Origin: Actinomycetota bacterium
GTDB lineage: Bacteria; Actinomycetota; Acidimicrobiia; Acidimicrobiales; Ilumatobacteraceae
DNA length: 35,689 nucleotides
Direction of reading: 5' to 3'
Assembly: GCA_030645495.1 (NCBI GenBank)
Contig: JAUSLV010000023.1
Span: forward strand, 1 to 35,689
Shown here one piece after another: positions 35,549 through 35,689 of this stretch (position 1 is its first letter; each line of letters opens with the position of its first letter). The notes under the pieces are model-generated. The model was given only the letters and a program-made list of their open reading frames with translations, had not been told where the DNA came from and did no database searches. The translations under genes were made by a program, and so were the position numbers.

Positions 35549-35581
35549 CAGATCGGCAGCTCGGGGCGCTCATCGCCCGAG
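35549..35581 (-). repeat. Array element copy 4: hairpin plus conserved core
   Basis: The minus-strand core CGAGCTGCCGATCTG is at 35563-35549, preceded by an 8-bp hairpin with one bulged G (35581-35574 with 35568-35560). Beyond the core, TGTTCGCTGGACA parallels copy 2. It lies upstream of gene D. Confidence 0.65.
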
Positions 35582-35594
35582 GACTCCAATATCC

Positions 35595-35633
35595 GGGGCT
35601 GGATCGTCTCCATCTCCGGGACGATTCAGCCCC
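35595..35633. repeat. Long imperfect inverted repeat near the window edge
   Basis: A 14-bp arm (35595-35608) pairs with 35620-35633 except for one G-T pair, with an 11-nt loop. CAGCCCC also recurs at 35655-35661. It may be the 3' end of another gene or array element that lies mostly outside the window. Confidence 0.6.
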
Positions 35634-35689
35634 AGTTCCGGGAATGGAACAGATCAGCCCCAGAAACCGCTGGGAGCGAGCACTTTGCC

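Noticed and set aside
32624-35563. Array cores as FliA/WhiG-type promoters (GCCGATA resembles the sigma-28 -10 box)
   Set aside because: No TAAA-like -35 is found at the required spacing of about 15 nt in any of the four copies, and copy 1 is not close upstream of a gene start. It is kept only as an alternative explanation.
32624-35581. CRISPR array
   Set aside because: Only four degenerate repeats at irregular distances of 0.4-1.8 kb with genes between; there are no short spacers and no cas genes.

Overview
The window is high-GC actinobacterial DNA. The markers are two WhiB proteins, frequent GTG starts, a SigE-family ECF sigma factor, SenX3/RegX3-type phosphate control with an 11-nt-repeat PHO box, an FrhB-type (F420-linked) protein, and many starts that lie 6-8 nt behind a TANNNT box (leaderless mRNAs). 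Together these suggest an uncultured or little-studied actinobacterium, perhaps of the class Acidimicrobiia. That placement is inference from gene content, not a search result.

Layout. 1-600: the 3' end of an IS481-like insertion sequence. 641-4564 (minus): nitrogen operon amt-glnB-glnD. 4678-6118 (minus): a glycosidase-like lipoprotein and a small membrane protein. 6195-8327 (plus): an FrhB-like iron-sulfur flavoprotein and an HSL-type esterase. 8347-18730 (minus): a Pho supercluster, read as small protein-ppk, then pstS-pstC-pstA-pstB-phoU-senX3-regX3, then an MFS transporter. Three tandem 11-nt PHO-box units lie upstream of pstS. 19018-21561: two whiB genes flanking tatA, then an ECF sigma factor translationally coupled to a LysM membrane protein. 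21609-28946: a VWA protein and a MoxR ATPase (both minus) enclosing a class III cyclase and a GH1-like pseudoenzyme (both plus), then a GH2 beta-mannosidase-like gene. 28975-32443 (minus): succinate dehydrogenase sdhC-sdhA-sdhB. 32500-35689: an accessory region of unrelated small minus-strand genes.

How the parts work together. Amt, GlnB and GlnD form the ammonium uptake and PII sensing module. PstSCAB imports phosphate, PhoU with the SenX3/RegX3 pair reports phosphate status, and Ppk stores phosphate as polyphosphate. The MoxR/VWA pair is probably a chaperone-like ATPase and its adaptor. SdhCAB is a core respiratory complex.

The most interesting part is the right end. Four copies of a conserved core (about 15 bp, minus-strand consensus AGARCTGCCGAT plus a few bases) alternate with unrelated genes all on the same strand. 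Each core is immediately preceded in gene direction by a hairpin whose stem sequence differs between copies while its pairing is kept. Two of the hairpins begin 1-2 nt after a stop codon. This resembles a gene-cassette array with structure-recognised recombination sites, although no integrase is visible and classical attC R boxes are not evident. Other points of note are a 26-bp divergent region with abutting -10 boxes, a sensor kinase without membrane segments, the sigma-LysM pair, and a GH1-like protein that has lost its nucleophile.
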